IMG/VR virus record: IMGVR_UViG_3300032053_006351
Span: 1-30,297 of that record
Reading direction: 5' to 3' (one strand)
Source: a virus
DNA length: 30,297 nucleotides
A model generated the notes under the pieces. That model saw only the letters and a program-made list of their open reading frames with translations. It did not search any database and was not told where the DNA came from. The number at the start of each line of letters is the position of its first letter. Position 1 is the stretch's first letter. Below are positions 13,659 to 21,529 of the stretch, piece after piece. The position numbers and the translations under genes were made by a program.

Positions 13659-13958
13659 ATGAAAGAATTAGGAACATCAACACCAATTGAGAAATCAGGA
13701 TACCTTCTTCCATGGGATAAGGATAATGACAGTCCTTGTATGATAATGATAGAAGATGTACGATTCATTCCGGTATTTTCGGATGAAGAGAAGCTTAACG
13801 CACATTTGGAATTTACGAAATACAAATGTACTGTATCAACAAAGATGATAACAGACGTTGATGATTTCTTAGAGTCGGTTCAACCATACAGAATTGCATT
13901 AAACCCAAGAGCAACAGAAAGAAATACAACACGTTTTACAGAAATAAAAAAGTTATGA
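13659..13958 (+). CDS. Hypothetical protein, 99 aa
   Basis: Two bases after the ATPase-half stop. MKELGTSTPIEKSGYLLPWDKDNDSPCMIMIEDVRFIPVFSDEEKLNAHLE suggests a small alpha/beta fold; no motif recognised. Overlaps the next start by ATGA, so it is translationally coupled to it. Confidence 0.7.
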   Translation: MKELGTSTPIEKSGYLLPWDKDNDSPCMIMIEDVRFIPVFSDEEKLNAHLEFTKYKCTVSTKMITDVDDFLESVQPYRIALNPRATERNTTRFTEIKKL

Positions 13959-14287
13959 CACCAGAAGAACAAAAATTATTTGACCAATGGCTTTTAGAAA
14001 GACCAGAGGTTATTCAAAAACTTGCAGCAAAATATCCGCCAGCAGATTATCGAATGAAGGAAGGAGCTCCTTATGGAATATCTTGTCCTGGTACAAAAGT
14101 TTCTTTAGTATCTTACAGAGAGAATGGAGAAGTTTCAGTAGCTGTTATGGCTGAAGACAAACTGCCTACAGGACTTGAGCATGAAAAGAAACTTGCAGCT
14201 CAACATGGAAAAACTCACATGATCGAACAGATACACGCACAAAATGTGCAAGTGTACATTGATCCAATTTGGTTAGAGAAAATATGA
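13955..14287 (+). CDS. Hypothetical protein, 110 aa
   Basis: Soluble protein with an N-terminal helical part (TPEEQKLFDQWLLERPEVIQKLAAKYPP) and a beta-rich part (GISCPGTKVSLVSYRENGEVSVAVMAED), ending VQVYIDPIWLEKI. No catalytic motif recognised. Overlaps both neighbours by four bases. Confidence 0.72.
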   Translation: MTPEEQKLFDQWLLERPEVIQKLAAKYPPADYRMKEGAPYGISCPGTKVSLVSYRENGEVSVAVMAEDKLPTGLEHEKKLAAQHGKTHMIEQIHAQNVQVYIDPIWLEKI

Positions 14288-14427
14288 GATGGTTAGCAGA
14301 AAAATATGTTACATTTGTTTTTAATTGTATAGCCGATGATAAAATGTGGAAGGTATGGATTTTAAGAATAATATTAAATATTCCAATTATTTACATAATA
14401 GTACATTTCATAATAAAATACTGGTAA
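14284..14427 (+). CDS. Small membrane protein, 47 aa
   Basis: ATG overlaps the previous stop (ATGA). One long hydrophobic helix, VWILRIILNIPIIYIIVHFII (about 24-44), follows an amphipathic MRWLAEKYVTFVFN. Likely a single-pass inner-membrane protein; function unknown. Its stop lies one base before the next start. Confidence 0.6.
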   Translation: MRWLAEKYVTFVFNCIADDKMWKVWILRIILNIPIIYIIVHFIIKYW

Positions 14428-14428
14428 G

Positions 14429-15427
14429 ATGATTTTAGAATTAGCAATAGGAGACGCTTATGGAAGACCGTTTGAGTTTAATACTCCGGAATTCATTGAA
14501 GCAAATAATGATTTGTCTGGTTACAAACACCGCGAAAAAGAAGAAGTAACTGGAATTGGAACTTATACTGACGACACTCAAATGTCTATGGCTGTTGCAG
14601 AACAAATTTTATCTGGTCTTCCTGGAACTCAAGTAAGATTTGCAGCACACTTTGTTACTGCTTATAAAAGAGATCCACACAAAGGATATAGCAGAAGAAT
14701 AACAAATGCTTTAGAAGAATCTAAAGCTAATTTACCATTTGAGTTTATTTTAAAAGCAAAACAAGCCGGAGCAAATAGTAATGGAAGTGTTATGCGTGCT
14801 GTTCCTCTTGGAATGATGCATGATCCAAAAGAGATAATGCACAGAAGCATTGTTCAGACTTCTACATCTCATGGACACATTGATGCGGTTAATTCAGCAT
14901 GTGCTGTTTCTTTGACTGCACATTTCTTCTATCATTTATATCCACGTTTAGATGGAAAAACATTAATAGAAAAATTCCAGATATACCAGGAATGGATGAG
15001 AAGCTTTATGGGAATTATTTACAGCGACATATTTGAATCTTATTCTCTTAGAGCTGACATGAAGTTAAATGACCCATTATTATGCGATGCAAAAACTACA
15101 GCATCTCTTGCAATCAAATTAGCATGGGGAATGAAGAAAGATGTTATCATTCATGATATGAGAACTACTGCAAAAAAGATTTTAAAGACTGCCATTGCAA
15201 TTGGTGGTGATGTTGATTCATCTGCTTCTATTGCACTTGGTTTATACAGCTTACGTCCTGATGCTGTTATGGATCTTCCACAAGTGCTTTATGATAATTT
15301 AGAGAACGGAGAATTTGGAAGAGATTATTTAATAGCAATGGATGCTGAACTTACAAATAAATTTCCACGAATTGTAAAAGAAGAAGAGAAAGCATCGAGT
15401 ACAGATTTAACCGATATAATTGTTTAA
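14429..15427 (+). CDS. ADP-ribosylglycohydrolase (DraG-like)
   Basis: 332 aa. The dinuclear-metal motifs are all present: GDAYGRPFEF (8-17), TYTDDTQMS (T47, D48, D49, T50), SNGSVMRAVPLG (118-128), TSTSHGHIDAVNSA and the C-terminal AIGGDVDSSASIALG (G259-G260-D261, D263). The family removes ADP-ribose from arginine and other groups, or cleaves related ADP-ribose compounds. In a phage it could reverse host ADP-ribosylation used in defence, or undo the phage's own modification of host proteins; no ADP-ribosyltransferase is seen nearby. The VDSS in place of the usual TDTI is a mild variation. Confidence 0.9.
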   Translation: MILELAIGDAYGRPFEFNTPEFIEANNDLSGYKHREKEEVTGIGTYTDDTQMSMAVAEQILSGLPGTQVRFAAHFVTAYKRDPHKGYSRRITNALEESKANLPFEFILKAKQAGANSNGSVMRAVPLGMMHDPKEIMHRSIVQTSTSHGHIDAVNSACAVSLTAHFFYHLYPRLDGKTLIEKFQIYQEWMRSFMGIIYSDIFESYSLRADMKLNDPLLCDAKTTASLAIKLAWGMKKDVIIHDMRTTAKKILKTAIAIGGDVDSSASIALGLYSLRPDAVMDLPQVLYDNLENGEFGRDYLIAMDAELTNKFPRIVKEEEKASSTDLTDIIV

Positions 15428-15429
15428 TC

Positions 15430-16086
15430 ATGAAATATAAGTTAAGAGAAATAAAGAGTGGGATAATTCTCGCTGAATTTGAAAGTCCATACGATTTAGC
15501 AATGACATTCTTAAGATACCAAGAATTTTATGAATCTGCTAATCCTAAATTCAAAGGAAAACAATTTACTATAATTGAGTTTATGGAATGGTATAGTAAT
15601 CATCGTTTGGATTCAGTTGGAGCATTTACATATCCAACTGATTGGGCAGGATTTAATATACCTTCACATATTATTTGGGATGTTAAACGATTGGATATAT
15701 TGGATGAGAATAAGTATGATGTTGAAATGCTTAACATTTGGAACAAGTGTAATCCCAAACATGTGATTGCTGGATTCTATTTGATAGGAACTTTAAAAGG
15801 TAAACCTGAAGTAGTAAAGCACGAAGTTGCACATGGACTGTATCATGTATATCCATATTATAAATCTGACATGGATAAGCTTTATTCCAAACTTCCAAAA
15901 GATGTAAAGAAAATAATTAACGCGGAGTTCGAGAAACTTGGTTATCACAAATCAGTTTGGAAGGATGAAGCACAAGCATATCTTTCAACAGGTGGTTTTA
16001 CATGGACTACTGCAGAAATAAGAAAACCTTTCCAGGAATTATTTAAAAAATTTACTAAACAAATAAAATGGAAATCAACAAAGTAA
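15430..16086 (+). CDS. HExxH zinc-peptidase-like protein, 218 aa
   Basis: The central helix EVVKHEVAHGLYHVYP carries H131-E132-x-x-H135, and KDEAQAYLSTG provides a likely third ligand at E180, a gluzincin-like arrangement. The N-terminal 120 residues (KYKLREIKSGIILAEFESPYDLAMTFLRY...) form an unfamiliar domain. No signal peptide, so it acts in the cytoplasm or virion. Substrate unknown. Confidence 0.7.
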   Translation: MKYKLREIKSGIILAEFESPYDLAMTFLRYQEFYESANPKFKGKQFTIIEFMEWYSNHRLDSVGAFTYPTDWAGFNIPSHIIWDVKRLDILDENKYDVEMLNIWNKCNPKHVIAGFYLIGTLKGKPEVVKHEVAHGLYHVYPYYKSDMDKLYSKLPKDVKKIINAEFEKLGYHKSVWKDEAQAYLSTGGFTWTTAEIRKPFQELFKKFTKQIKWKSTK

Positions 16087-16105
16087 CCTATAAAACAAAT
16101 ATATC

Positions 16106-17395
16106 ATGAAAAAAACAGTGGAAATTATTGGTGGTGGAACAGTATCACATGTTCGTGCACATCTCGCCGTATCTGCAGTAGCATACGGATTTACTGCAAG
16201 AAAACTAAAAGAACTTTGCGAAGCACATTCTGACAAGTTAAAAGTAAACTTGTATCTTACAAGAATGGCTAACTCAGGTAACGGAAATCTTGAGACTCCA
16301 GAAAACATTAAAGAGCTTGCTGACAAATTAAAGCTTGATGCAAATGTAAAGATTATATTCTTTAATCCTGCAATGGTAGATTTCGATGGAAGCATCGGAG
16401 TTCATGACATGGGAATGGACCCTGAGCAGTACGAAAAAACCCCAAGTGGTAAATATGAAACTAGATTGAACAGCAGATTAGGTGATGAGATAATGGTTCT
16501 TTCTCCAAAAGAAAAAATCATTAAAGATATTCGTAATGGAAGAAAAGACATCTTCTTAGTTGGTTTCAAAACTACTTGTGGTGCAACAGAAGATGAACAA
16601 TACATTGCTGGTTTAAATTTGATGAAGGAATCAAGTTGTAATCTTGTTCTCGCAAATGATATTAAAACACGCAAGAACATGATCATCACTCCTGAAGAAG
16701 CAAGATACCATGTTACTTTAGACCGAGATGAAGCTTTAAAAAATCTTGTTGATATGGCATATTTAAGAAGCCATTTATCCTTTACAAGAAGCACTGTAGT
16801 TTCAGGTGAATCAATTCCATGGAAATCTGATTTGGTTCCGGAAGCTTTAAGAAAGGCTGTAGATTTCTGTATTCAGAAAGGAGCATACAAAGAATTCAGA
16901 GGAGCAACTGTTGGACATTTTGCTTGTAAGATAGATGATAAAACATTCTTGACATCTAAACGAAAAACAAACTTCAATGACCTTGAAAAGAATGGATTAG
17001 TTAAAGTTGTTATTGATGGCAAAGATACTGTAATTGCTTATGGATCTAAACCAAGTGTTGGTGGGCAGTCACAGAGAATCATTTTCTCTGAGCATAATGA
17101 TTATGATTGTATTGTTCACTTCCACTGTCCTGTAAAACCAGGCTCTGTAGTTCCTGTTGTATCTCAAAGAGAATACGAATGCGGAAGTCATGAGTGCGGA
17201 CAGAATACATCTAATGGCTTAAAGAGATTTGGAAATCTTTCTGCTGTCATGTTAGATAACCACGGTCCAAACATTGTATTCAATCACACTATAGATCCTC
17301 AGGAAGTTATTGATTTCATTGAGGCAAATTTCGATCTAACCGGAAAGACCGGCGGTCCTGTTAAATTAGAACAAACACTAACACATATATTATAA
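16106..17395 (+). CDS. Fusion: CoaB-like domain plus class II aldolase-like domain
   Basis: 429 aa. Residues 4-230 resemble the CoaB (phosphopantothenoylcysteine synthetase) fold: IIGGGT near the start, KIIFFNPAMVDFDGSIG, LSPKEKIIKDI, FLVGFKTTCGATEDEQYIA (about 150-168) and CNLVLANDIKTR (about 178-189). Residues 255-410 resemble class II aldolase/adducin proteins: FRGATVGHFACKID, DCIVHFHCP with metal ligands H338 and H340, and LDNHGPNIVF with H386. The fusion of these two is unexpected; one linked pathway is not obvious to me. Substrates are unknown, and the CoaB assignment is the less certain half. Confidence 0.7.
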   Translation: MKKTVEIIGGGTVSHVRAHLAVSAVAYGFTARKLKELCEAHSDKLKVNLYLTRMANSGNGNLETPENIKELADKLKLDANVKIIFFNPAMVDFDGSIGVHDMGMDPEQYEKTPSGKYETRLNSRLGDEIMVLSPKEKIIKDIRNGRKDIFLVGFKTTCGATEDEQYIAGLNLMKESSCNLVLANDIKTRKNMIITPEEARYHVTLDRDEALKNLVDMAYLRSHLSFTRSTVVSGESIPWKSDLVPEALRKAVDFCIQKGAYKEFRGATVGHFACKIDDKTFLTSKRKTNFNDLEKNGLVKVVIDGKDTVIAYGSKPSVGGQSQRIIFSEHNDYDCIVHFHCPVKPGSVVPVVSQREYECGSHECGQNTSNGLKRFGNLSAVMLDNHGPNIVFNHTIDPQEVIDFIEANFDLTGKTGGPVKLEQTLTHIL

Positions 17396-17397
17396 TA

Positions 17398-19506
17398 ATG
17401 GAAACAACAGCAATACCAACAACCAAGGTTGTAAACTTTTCTGAGTTATCAAGCTTAGAATTAACTGACAGAGAGAATTATAAAAACATCCCAGTAAAAA
17501 AATCAGATAACCCAAGATGTATTTATAAAGTATTTAAACTTACCGGAGATGATACTGGCATCTTGATTAAAATGTCTAAAACTTATAAGTCAAGTAGTTT
17601 CGGATTTGGTGGTGGATATACTACTACTGTAGAGGGTGCATTTTACGAAATCAATCCACAGCATGAACATCAAAGAACCACATTTACAGAACCGGAAATT
17701 GAAATTATAGTAGATGAAAAAATACAAGTGACTCCACATCAAGATGGAGATCGTCATTATCAAAGACAATCAATACTTGTAAAAGGAGAAAAACATAATC
17801 TGAAGTTTTTCCTTCCACATAGAATAGAAGGAGATGTAAGAGAAAGAGATGGTAAATTTTTTGTGGAACATTATGGTGTATGGTTTGATTTAGTTCCAAC
17901 ATATTATCAACAAGGAAATAATACAGAGTCGTTATTCCAATCAATAAATTACATAGAAGCTAAATTTACAGATATTGAACAAATGAATCGATATTTAGTA
18001 ACTCTTGCTAAAGAAAAGAAGGTATCATTTGTACTTAATACAAAGGCTATAGATGGAATATCAAAAACAATGGCAACCATACAGCCATTTTACGAGGAGC
18101 TTATTAAAGATCCAAAGGATATTCTTTCACTAATTGCATTTAAACATGCAGTAGAAGCTTCAAAGAGAACCATAAACAATGTCAAGTTCTCTGTGATCAT
18201 AAATAAAATATTCGCAGATGTAAAAGATGAAAAACAGTTTAATGATAAGATAAAAGAAATGTCTGTGCTATTAGAAGAAACTGCTAACATGCATAAGAAT
18301 GGAAATGAGGATTACAGAGATTACCATGCAAGAATAATGGATTCTATTCCTGAAGCACGTGAAATAAAGAAAGCGGCTTTAAAGAGAAAGAGTACTGGGG
18401 CAATTAATAAAATAATGGATGACCTTGATTTCATTAAAATTGACAAGGACAAATATCCATTAACGCATGAAGCTATATTTGCCGGTGAAATTCCAAAGGG
18501 AACATTCTTCAGAAAGAATGGAGATTCTTATTTTGTTTATAATGACAATTGGGATATATGGGAAGAGATGCTTGCATTACATAAAGAGGTTGCTATATCA
18601 ATTGCAACTGAATGTTCAAGAAGAACTACATTCGAAAAAGACATCATGTCATATTTCTTCTTTGTACTTCACAAGCTTCCAGAATACCTTGAAAAACAAA
18701 CTGGCAAAAAATGGAAATGTTTTCCTAAGCTTGTATCTGCAGAGAAAGAATTAGATCCACCTACTGAAGGTGATAATGGTGTTGCTAAAACAAGAAGTGC
18801 ATTAACTCCTATTGTTGACAATGACAAGAATGAAGTTATTGTCCCTTATGTTTCTATGAGACTTAGTGGATACCAAACATCTTATTGTTATGGTTTGGAC
18901 TATAATGTCCTTGAGCGCGGAATGTCATTCATGGGAAATTCAGTTACGAGAGACGTGGAGAAGAATCTAAATGGTCGTGATGATTACGGTTTAATGTTTT
19001 ACACATTAACCGGTTCTGCACAGGCACAAGGTTATCCTACATTCCTAATCATATTCGAACATCTCGATAAGACAACTAAAGTACACTTCCACAGAACTCA
19101 CCCTATGCGTTCTAAAGGTGGTGATTACAATCCTATTCATGGTTGGGTTATTGGCTGTTACAAGTGGATGGTTGGAAATGTAAACTTCGAAAGAATTAAA
19201 GCTCAACAAGGTGATTTAGTATTTGTTGGTGGAATTGCTATTGAACCTATAAGTGCAGATGTTCCTCTTGAATTCACAGAAGTAAATTCGTATGACAATC
19301 ACATGTTTGAACATCCTGTTAAATTTTTACCATATAATAAAAAGGAAAAGAATAACATCTTAGGATATTTCCGTATTGAGAAAGATACAATGCTAAACCA
19401 CCACGAACATAAACCAAGATTAATCCCAGCAGGTGATTATGAATTACGTCAGTGCCGTTCATGGGAAGCAAATCCTAAAGGTATCTGGAGTTTAAGAATA
19501 GATTAA
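17398..19506 (+). CDS. Large unknown protein, 702 aa
   Basis: Largest complete gene in the window. The N-terminal 200 residues are beta-rich (FGFGGGYTTTVEGAFYEINP; ILVKGEKHNLKFFLPHRIEG), the middle (200-350) helical and charged. The last ~100 residues (QQGDLVFVGGIAIEPISADVP ... TMLNHHEHKPRLIPAGDYEL, ending RSWEANPKGIWSLRID) resemble small uncharacterised bacterial proteins with the pattern GD(V/L)...EH.P..LP.G.Y..R..RE. Cys/His occur in CYGLDYNVLERG and HFHRTHPM near 500-580, without a firm metal motif. It starts one base after the previous stop plus a spacer base. No enzymatic role can be claimed. Confidence 0.8.
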   Translation: METTAIPTTKVVNFSELSSLELTDRENYKNIPVKKSDNPRCIYKVFKLTGDDTGILIKMSKTYKSSSFGFGGGYTTTVEGAFYEINPQHEHQRTTFTEPEIEIIVDEKIQVTPHQDGDRHYQRQSILVKGEKHNLKFFLPHRIEGDVRERDGKFFVEHYGVWFDLVPTYYQQGNNTESLFQSINYIEAKFTDIEQMNRYLVTLAKEKKVSFVLNTKAIDGISKTMATIQPFYEELIKDPKDILSLIAFKHAVEASKRTINNVKFSVIINKIFADVKDEKQFNDKIKEMSVLLEETANMHKNGNEDYRDYHARIMDSIPEAREIKKAALKRKSTGAINKIMDDLDFIKIDKDKYPLTHEAIFAGEIPKGTFFRKNGDSYFVYNDNWDIWEEMLALHKEVAISIATECSRRTTFEKDIMSYFFFVLHKLPEYLEKQTGKKWKCFPKLVSAEKELDPPTEGDNGVAKTRSALTPIVDNDKNEVIVPYVSMRLSGYQTSYCYGLDYNVLERGMSFMGNSVTRDVEKNLNGRDDYGLMFYTLTGSAQAQGYPTFLIIFEHLDKTTKVHFHRTHPMRSKGGDYNPIHGWVIGCYKWMVGNVNFERIKAQQGDLVFVGGIAIEPISADVPLEFTEVNSYDNHMFEHPVKFLPYNKKEKNNILGYFRIEKDTMLNHHEHKPRLIPAGDYELRQCRSWEANPKGIWSLRID

Positions 19507-19513
19507 TTTCGTT

Positions 19514-19741
19514 ATGACTCTTGGAGAAGCTATAGAGGAAGTACACAAACGTTCTGGCAATATAAACTTACAATGGTTTATTTCAAAGTGGAATGATGGT
19601 TATATTATACATCATTCCACTTATATGAAGAGATTTCCTGATACTGAATATGTGTATACAACTGGAGATGGAAACTTCGATAAGTCATGGTATGTAGAAT
19701 TCAGCAAAGATGAAAAACGATTTAAGCATGTGGTAAAATGA
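19514..19741 (+). CDS. Hypothetical protein, 75 aa
   Basis: Small aromatic-rich protein (NINLQWFISKWNDGYIIHHSTYMKRF), ending KDEKRFKHVVK. No motif. Overlaps the next gene by ATGA. Confidence 0.65.
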   Translation: MTLGEAIEEVHKRSGNINLQWFISKWNDGYIIHHSTYMKRFPDTEYVYTTGDGNFDKSWYVEFSKDEKRFKHVVK

Positions 19742-20223
19742 AAAATGTAATATCATTTATTGGACAAGTATCAGACACTAAAGGAAGATTAGCAATAATA
19801 AGCTATATGATATTTGCATTATTGGAATTTCCTGCATTTGTATTTCATGAAGCTATGCACTTAATTGTAGCATTTATGTTTGGCCATGATTTGAAAATAA
19901 TAGAATGGAGTTTTTTCTCAATAAAAAAACGTAATACCAAACATACAATGAAGGTGTATAGGTTAGTGATTCAGTACTCATCGACTAAACTTGTTGGTAT
20001 AATAGGAACAGCTGCTCCTTTAATAGGATGGTTGATTGCTGTGACAATATTAAGTTTAACTCATCATTGGTTTATTTTAGCATATTTTATTTTTGGAATA
20101 CGTATGTTCTTTTTAAGTGCACAGGATATTCAAACAATGCGTGGTCATGGATTTAATGAAAAAATATGTAACGCATTTTTTAAAGTTGAACGTGCATTAA
20201 AAGCAGACATAAGCTTTAATTAG
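19738..20223 (+). CDS. Membrane zinc-peptidase-like protein (M50-like)
   Basis: 161 aa. A hydrophobic helix contains FPAFVFHEAMHLIVAFMFG with H37-E38-x-x-H41. A second helix has IIGTAAPLIGWLIAVTILSL, recalling the GP-rich segment of site-2 proteases, and a third has WFILAYFIFGIRMFFLSAQD with D130 as a possible third metal ligand. This layout matches a minimal intramembrane metalloprotease, though the fold assignment rests on motifs alone. A phage-encoded membrane protease could act on host membrane regulators; substrate unknown. Confidence 0.65.
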   Translation: MKNVISFIGQVSDTKGRLAIISYMIFALLEFPAFVFHEAMHLIVAFMFGHDLKIIEWSFFSIKKRNTKHTMKVYRLVIQYSSTKLVGIIGTAAPLIGWLIAVTILSLTHHWFILAYFIFGIRMFFLSAQDIQTMRGHGFNEKICNAFFKVERALKADISFN

Positions 20224-20225
20224 TT

Positions 20226-20888
20226 ATGGAAATAAATGATATAAAACCCGGTGATATATTAGTTTGTCTTCCAGGATTTACAACTTCCGATTATGCTAAT
20301 CTTAGCAAGAAGAATGTGAGTGATGCAGGTGGGGCTGGATATGAAGATGGACTTATGGGAAAGGCCAATGCGGAAAGAGATAATGATATACAATGGAACT
20401 TTAAAGGTGGAAATGGTGTTCATGCCAGAGCTTTAAGAAAAGCGACTGACTTAGAAAAGAGTGCTTTTGAAAAAGGAATTAAAAATATTAATGATATAAA
20501 TAAAATGTTAGATTTAATAAAAGGAGATAATGTAAGTTTCTTAGATGCTAAATCTGGTAAAATCGAAACGTATTATAGTGAAATTGATGGAATTCCAAGT
20601 AAGATGTTAATTCATGGAAATATTATATTACAAGATAATATAGGAGAAGTTATAGATTTTTATAAAGAATATGTTATTGTAAAATATCGAAATGACAAAA
20701 ACAAGAGTACACAGCTTGGATTTAAACGTGAACAACTTGTATTATTGGTGGATAATAAAACTTTTACAATATCCTATGTAGATGCAGATGGCAAGACTAA
20801 TAAGGTAACAGTAGAAGCAGAAAGTGAAGTAAAAGCATTAGCTTCACTTAAAAATAAACAACATGTTAATTATATAATTGGAGGTTAA
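20226..20888 (+). CDS. Hypothetical protein, 220 aa
   Basis: Starts EINDIKPGDILVCLPGF, a small barrel-like opening, followed by GGAGYEDGLMGKA and a helical KATDLEKSAFEKGIKNINDINKML. The end FTISYVDADGKTNKVTVEAESEVKAL is a compact beta-beta-alpha unit, loosely similar to the end of the protein at 11218. The last codons GGA-GGT create a GGAGG five bases before the next ATG, one of the few SD-like sequences in the window. Confidence 0.72.
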   Translation: MEINDIKPGDILVCLPGFTTSDYANLSKKNVSDAGGAGYEDGLMGKANAERDNDIQWNFKGGNGVHARALRKATDLEKSAFEKGIKNINDINKMLDLIKGDNVSFLDAKSGKIETYYSEIDGIPSKMLIHGNIILQDNIGEVIDFYKEYVIVKYRNDKNKSTQLGFKREQLVLLVDNKTFTISYVDADGKTNKVTVEAESEVKALASLKNKQHVNYIIGG

Positions 20889-21118
20889 TGGATTATTACT
20901 GCGATAACCAAAGACATTTAGTTTGCGTTCCATATTCAATAGAGAATCTGCATAAGATGGCAGAAGACCTTGGAATAAAAAAATGTTGGTTCCATAATAA
21001 GAATGGAAGATGGCATTATGATATTCCAAAAAGAAGAATAGAGGAGATACAAAAGAAATGCTTTATTGTAAGTCCAACGTACATTTTAGATATAATGAAA
21101 ACAGCCCAGAAAAAATAA
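20888..21118 (+). CDS. DUF4031 family protein, 76 aa
   Basis: Starts at the TAATG overlap. The pattern YCDNQRH (about 4-10), HKMAEDLGIKKCWFHNKNGRWHYDIPKRR fits the small DUF4031 proteins common in phages and actinobacteria, which keep a (Y)VDD..H start and an HYD(I/L) motif. Function unknown. Last gene before the leader of tRNA array 2. Confidence 0.8.
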   Translation: MDYYCDNQRHLVCVPYSIENLHKMAEDLGIKKCWFHNKNGRWHYDIPKRRIEEIQKKCFIVSPTYILDIMKTAQKK

Positions 21119-21119
21119 A

Positions 21120-21151
21120 TTTTTTAGTTTCGATAATTGTTTCTATATTTG
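21120..21151 (+). promoter_or_regulatory. Promoter P5 for tRNA array 2 leader
   Basis: TTTTTTAG (21120-21127), 16 nt, TATATTTG (21144-21151). P5 and P6 share the upstream box TTTTTTAGTTT. Downstream GAAACAAAAC (21154-21163) and GGTATATAG (21175-21183) recur in the other two tRNA leaders. Confidence 0.8.
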
Positions 21152-21194
21152 TTGAAACAAAACGAAAAGATAAAGGTATATAGTTTATAACACA

Positions 21195-21278
21195 ATGAAA
21201 AACAGGAACCACATACATGAGCATCAGATATGGCACGCAACAGTGTCGAGCTTGGGTATTGCCTGTACTTTCCATTAA
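21195..21278 (+). CDS. Leader peptide of tRNA array 2 attenuator, 27 aa
   Basis: Residues 6-14 read HIHEHQIWH: 7 of 9 are His, Ile or Trp, and the array behind encodes tRNA-Trp, a Trp-anticodon tRNA, tRNA-His and tRNA-Ile. The two Ile codons in this run are ATA, the codon read by the array's tRNA-Ile(TAT), and ATA is otherwise a codon easily made limiting. Codons Ser18-Gly21 form the antiterminator strand. The same logic as in the leaders at 2015 and 24271. Confidence 0.87.
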   Translation: MKNRNHIHEHQIWHATVSSLGIACTFH

Positions 21279-21334
21279 TAAAGTATTTAGGTTTTAAAAC
21301 TGACCCAAGACTCGAAAGAGTGCTTGGGTTTTTT
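21232..21334 (+). terminator. Attenuator 2: hairpin 1:2, antiterminator strand and terminator
   Basis: Hairpin 1:2: GGCAC (21232-21236)/GTGTC (21243-21247). Antiterminator strand CGAGCTTGGGT (21247-21257) pairs with ACCCAAG-A-CTCG (21303-21314): 11 bp with one bulged A. Terminator ACCCAAG-A-CTC-GAAA-GAG-TG-CTTGGGT (21303-21329) with a T-rich tail, ending 8-14 bases before tRNA-Trp. The upstream strand repeats the terminator's own 3' arm (CTTGGGT), a direct sign of mutually exclusive structures. Confidence 0.85.
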
Positions 21335-21348
21335 ATTTTTCAAAATTT

Positions 21349-21419
21349 ACGGATGTAGTTCAGTGGTAGAATAGCGGTCTCCAAAACCGTTGACGGGGGT
21401 TCGAATCCCTCCATCCGTG
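21349..21419 (+). tRNA. tRNA-Trp (anticodon CCA)
   Basis: Acceptor ACGGATG/CATCCGT, D arm GTTCAGTGGTAGAAT, anticodon arm GCGGT-CTCCAAA-ACCGT, short variable TTGAC, T arm GGGGG-TTCGAAT-CCCTC, discriminator G as usual for Trp. First tRNA behind attenuator 2. Confidence 0.95.
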
Positions 21420-21426
21420 CAAACAT

Positions 21427-21508
21427 ACGTCAGTGGTCGAGTGGTCAAAGGCAACGGTCTCCAAAACCGTGTCGAAAGATGCCGCAGGTTCGAATCCTGC
21501 CTGACGTG
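21427..21508 (+). tRNA. Type II tRNA with Trp anticodon (CCA)
   Basis: Acceptor ACGTCAG/CTGACGT, D arm GTCGAGTGGTCAAAGGC of the Ser/Leu style, anticodon arm ACGGT-CTCCAAA-ACCGT identical in loop to the tRNA-Trp just upstream, a 15-base variable arm, and T arm GCAGG-TTCGAAT-CCTGC. Normal bacterial Trp tRNAs have a short variable loop, so this looks like a Ser- or Leu-like body with a Trp anticodon. The amino acid attached is uncertain; the discriminator G would suit Trp or Ser. Confidence 0.85.
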
Positions 21509-21529
21509 CAAAACAAAAAAGAAGAAAAC

